The notes beneath the pieces are model-generated. The model had not been told where the DNA came from, ran no database searches, and saw only the letters and a program-made list of their open reading frames with translations. DNA of 64,000 nucleotides from Pyrinomonadaceae bacterium. GTDB lineage: Bacteria > Acidobacteriota > Blastocatellia > Pyrinomonadales > Pyrinomonadaceae. A program made the position numbers and the translations under genes. Shown here one piece after another: positions 61,946-64,000 of the stretch (position 1 is the stretch's first letter; the number at the start of each line of letters is the position of its first letter). The stretch covers positions 310,001 through 374,000 of the forward strand of contig DASUNM010000027.1 of the NCBI GenBank assembly GCA_036277115.1, given 5' to 3'.

Positions 61946-62707
61946 ATGGGGCTTTTCTCGGAATCAATGTTCGAAAAGTTTCGTCAGCGCAGTCTCGAAC
62001 CTGAAAACCTCGACAAGGGCACCTACACGCCTGAAGAGTATGAAGGCTGTCTGGTTGAGCTGCGGCGAGTGAACCGTTGGTTGGGTGATGCGAAGACCCT
62101 GCAGGATTTGTTTCTGACGGAGATTGCAGCACGAAACCTGCAATCGTTCTCGGTTTTGGATGTGGGCGCAGGCTCAGGCGAGTTATTGCGCGTGGCAGCA
62201 AACTGGGCACGCGAAACGAATCGCACAGCGCATTTCGTCGGACTCGAATTGAACGAGCGTTCCGCGAGATCGATTCTCGAAGAGTCGCAGGAGTTTCCCG
62301 AGATTCATTCCGTTCGCGGGGATGGCTTGCGGCTCCCTTTCGCCGACGGCGCTTTTGATTACACGATTCAGTCGCTGACGCTGCACCACTTTGACGATGA
62401 GAGCGGCGTCAAACTCTTACGGGAAATGGGACGTGTGGCTACGCGGGGAGTGTTTGTGATCGATCTTCATCGATCTCGGATGGCGTACTTCTTTTACACA
62501 ACTCTGGGTAAACTGTTTCTGCACAACCGTTTGATACGGGAAGACGGCGCGCTGTCGATTCTGAAAGGTTGGAAGGCTGATGAGTTGGAAGCGCTCGGAC
62601 GAAAAGCCGGAATGCAGAACGTGAAAGTTCAAGAGCATTTTCCGGCGAGGTTGGTTTTGAGGGGCGTGGCTCAATCTCCCTCTCCCTTTGGGAGAGGACC
62701 GGGGTGA
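61946..62707 (+). CDS. SAM-dependent methyltransferase
   Basis: This 253-residue protein has the class I motif I VLDVGAGSGELL (about 70-81), the acidic motif II-like VGLELNERSA, DGLRLPFADGAFDYTIQSLTLHH (split as LRLPFADGAFDY and SLTLHHF), and the Rossmann order. Neighbouring genes make it likely to methylate a polyketide product. The extreme C-terminus (SPSPFGRGPG) is encoded by the 'cctctccctttgggagagg' repeat and a following 'ccggggtga', so the true end was probably before the repeat. Confidence 0.78.
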   Translation: MGLFSESMFEKFRQRSLEPENLDKGTYTPEEYEGCLVELRRVNRWLGDAKTLQDLFLTEIAARNLQSFSVLDVGAGSGELLRVAANWARETNRTAHFVGLELNERSARSILEESQEFPEIHSVRGDGLRLPFADGAFDYTIQSLTLHHFDDESGVKLLREMGRVATRGVFVIDLHRSRMAYFFYTTLGKLFLHNRLIREDGALSILKGWKADELEALGRKAGMQNVKVQEHFPARLVLRGVAQSPSPFGRGPG

Positions 62708-62838
62708 GGGTGCACCGGATAGCGAGCACGCCGGTATTAGACTCCGCCTTTCGTGAGGCTAAGCCTCACGAAAAGAAGAGAGAGACTGTTCCGTTCGCCC
62801 GTAACTCCTCACCCTAACCCTCTCCCAAAGGGAGAGGG
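62680..62838. repeat. Repeat cluster: two 'cctctccc' hairpins around a perfect palindrome
   Basis: CCTCTCCC-ttt-GGGAGAGG (62680-62698) and CCTCTCCC-aaa-GGGAGAGG (62819-62837) flank TTTCGTGAGGCT-a-AGCCTCACGAAA (62749-62773), a perfect 12-base stem. The outer hairpins are inverted copies with their flanks ('ggggtgagggt' against 'ctcaccctaaccc'), so the whole is a larger foldback. The first hairpin lies inside the methyltransferase gene and the second ends nine bases before the next ATG. Confidence 0.75.
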
Positions 62839-62845
62839 AATATGT

Positions 62846-64000
62846 ATGAGCATGAATTCAGATTACGACGTAATCATCGCCGGCGGCGGCCCCGCGGGCT
62901 CGAGCGCCGCGATTCATCTCGCGCTGCGAGGCGCGCGCGTGTTGCTCGCCGAACAGAAGAAATTTCCCCGACCGAAATTGTGCGGCGAGTTCATCTCGCC
63001 GGAATGCTTTACGCAGTTCGAACGGCTCGGCGTCTCGGATCAGATGCTCGCGAGCAGTCCCTCACCCTTAACCGAAACAGTTTTTTATTCACAGGCCGGC
63101 GCCCGCGTTTCAGTTCCCAGCACCTGGTTCAGCAAGGGTGGAGTCGCCCTGGGGCTGAGTCGCGCGGAGATGGACGAGCGGCTGTTGCGACGCGCTGCCG
63201 AAGTTGGTGTCGATGTGCGGGAAGAAACTTCCGTTACAAGTTTGAACTTCGAAAGCGGGCGAGTCACGGGCGTAAATCTCAAAGCCCACAATTCTGAAGA
63301 GTTAGTGCGTGCCCCCATTACGATTGACGCAACTGGCCGCGCGCGAGTGTTGGCGCGCATGGCGGAAAAGAACGGCTCCGGGCGCTCTCAACAACGCGAG
63401 CTGGTTGCTTTCAAAGCGCATCTTCAAAACACGGGCGTCGCGCCCGGCGCATGCGAAATCTACTTTTATCGCGGGGGTTACGGCGGACTCAGCTCCATCG
63501 AAAACGGTTTGAGCAATCTGTGTTTTATCGTCAATGCGCGCGACGTCCGCCGGTGCCAATCGAATGCCGATCGCGTCGTGCGTTCCGTCGTCTGTCGCAA
63601 TCAACGTGCTTCCCTTACCCTGCGCGAAGCCGTGGCCCACTCTGCTTGGCTGGCTGTTTCACTCGAAGGTTTTGGTCGCCATTCGCCGGCGCCGGTCGAT
63701 GGGCTACTCACCATCGGCGATGCAGCTTCATTCATCGATCCGTTTACCGGCAGCGGGATGTTGATGGCACTCGAAAGTGGCGAACTCGTCGCAAACATCA
63801 TCATGCCGCGTCTGCCGCAACTCCATGAACTTCAGCGTCGCTCCCTGTCTGACCAGTATTGCGCGGCCTATGGGCGACAGTTCAACTCACGCCTGCGCCT
63901 GTGCTCGTTGATTCGCCGGGCGGCCTTTGCGCCGGGGGTCGCCGATTTCGCGATCCGTCTTTTCGGCGCCAGTGACAGCTTGCGAAAGCGAGTCGCCCGC
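62846..64000 (+). CDS. FAD-dependent oxidoreductase, geranylgeranyl reductase-like (partial)
   Basis: The open frame from the ATG at 62846 (codons MSMNSDYDVII) runs to the window edge, giving 385 residues. It has the FAD-binding GGGPAGSSAAIHLA (13-26), the following segment with EQKKFPRPKLCGEFISPE, and the later GDAASFIDPFTGSGMLMALESG, which is the third FAD motif. This set is that of FAD-dependent monooxygenases and geranylgeranyl-reductase-like enzymes. Enzymes of this type oxidise or reduce aromatic or polyketide-like substrates. Beginning a few bases after the repeat cluster and in line with the methyltransferase, it is probably in the same pathway. The C-terminus is outside the window. 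Confidence 0.8.
   Translation, partial: MSMNSDYDVIIAGGGPAGSSAAIHLALRGARVLLAEQKKFPRPKLCGEFISPECFTQFERLGVSDQMLASSPSPLTETVFYSQAGARVSVPSTWFSKGGVALGLSRAEMDERLLRRAAEVGVDVREETSVTSLNFESGRVTGVNLKAHNSEELVRAPITIDATGRARVLARMAEKNGSGRSQQRELVAFKAHLQNTGVAPGACEIYFYRGGYGGLSSIENGLSNLCFIVNARDVRRCQSNADRVVRSVVCRNQRASLTLREAVAHSAWLAVSLEGFGRHSPAPVDGLLTIGDAASFIDPFTGSGMLMALESGELVANIIMPRLPQLHELQRRSLSDQYCAAYGRQFNSRLRLCSLIRRAAFAPGVADFAIRLFGASDSLRKRVAR

Noticed and set aside
62842..63297. Basic 151-residue open frame at the start of the FAD oxidoreductase region
   Set aside because: It overlaps the FAD oxidoreductase frame from 62846, which carries all family motifs to the window edge; this one is arginine-rich shadow coding.

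Overview
The window looks like chromosomal DNA of an Acidobacteriota, most likely class Blastocatellia. The clues are a VWFA-related 'acidobacterial' secreted protein, a futalosine-pathway menaquinone gene (mqnC), secreted and membrane proteins with Ser/Pro and Thr/Pro linkers, a TamB/BamA outer-membrane module (so a diderm cell), moderately high GC, and many short palindromic intergenic repeats. Taxonomy is inferred; no rRNA gene is present. No tRNA, CRISPR array, insertion sequence or phage gene was seen.

Layout. 0-12 kb is mainly housekeeping: an O-antigen ligase-like gene cut by the window edge, an M20 peptidase, the VWFA protein, pta, a DUF1232 protein, mqnC, a secreted helical protein, cmk with an overlapping 37-residue membrane microprotein, ribE and ribBA. 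12-21 kb is a compact outer-membrane biogenesis operon (tamB, a BamA/TamA-like gene, a SurA-like gene). 21-26 kb holds a patatin-like lipase, a class A penicillin-binding protein and a DHFR-like protein. 26-29 kb carries rpmH-rnpA-yidD-yidC, divergent from a partial ATP synthase operon (b', b, delta, alpha, gamma). 33-35.5 kb is a Spy-like/ECF sigma/anti-sigma/Spy-like operon. 35.7-39.6 kb is a MacA/MacB-type efflux system.

The accessory part starts near 39.7 kb. On the minus strand an ECF sigma factor (46631-47173) is followed by a membrane-anchored TPR protein with an anti-sigma-like N-terminus, a TPR-CHAT (caspase-like) protein split from it by a nine-base homopolymer, and a zinc-ribbon membrane protein. 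A membrane-anchored trypsin-like protease with an unknown partner, three secreted proteins and a small ORF lie around them. Six of these transcription units are preceded by the same two-box motif on the minus strand (GTTAYGTTTC, 10-11 nt, then NNCAC), which looks like the promoter of one ECF sigma factor. I read this as a local regulon: CHAT protease/anti-sigma, its sigma factor, and secreted and proteolytic outputs. I regard it as the best candidate for an undescribed system here.

52-60 kb has VanZ and SPFH genes and a second signalling or conflict locus: a TIR-like FxsC homologue tightly coupled to a 1245-residue FxsT-like protein (KGGVGR ATPase, TIR-like, NB-ARC, TPR), without FxsB or an FxSxx peptide in the window, and divergent from a small membrane protein. 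The end (60.5-64 kb) is a ketosynthase, methyltransferase and FAD-oxidoreductase cluster, probably for a secondary metabolite, with a fragment of a nucleotidyltransferase gene between the first two.

A further theme is that inverted-repeat elements have entered coding sequence. They supply the signal peptides of two adjacent genes (about 17.0 and 20.5 kb) and the C-terminal tails of ribE and the methyltransferase.
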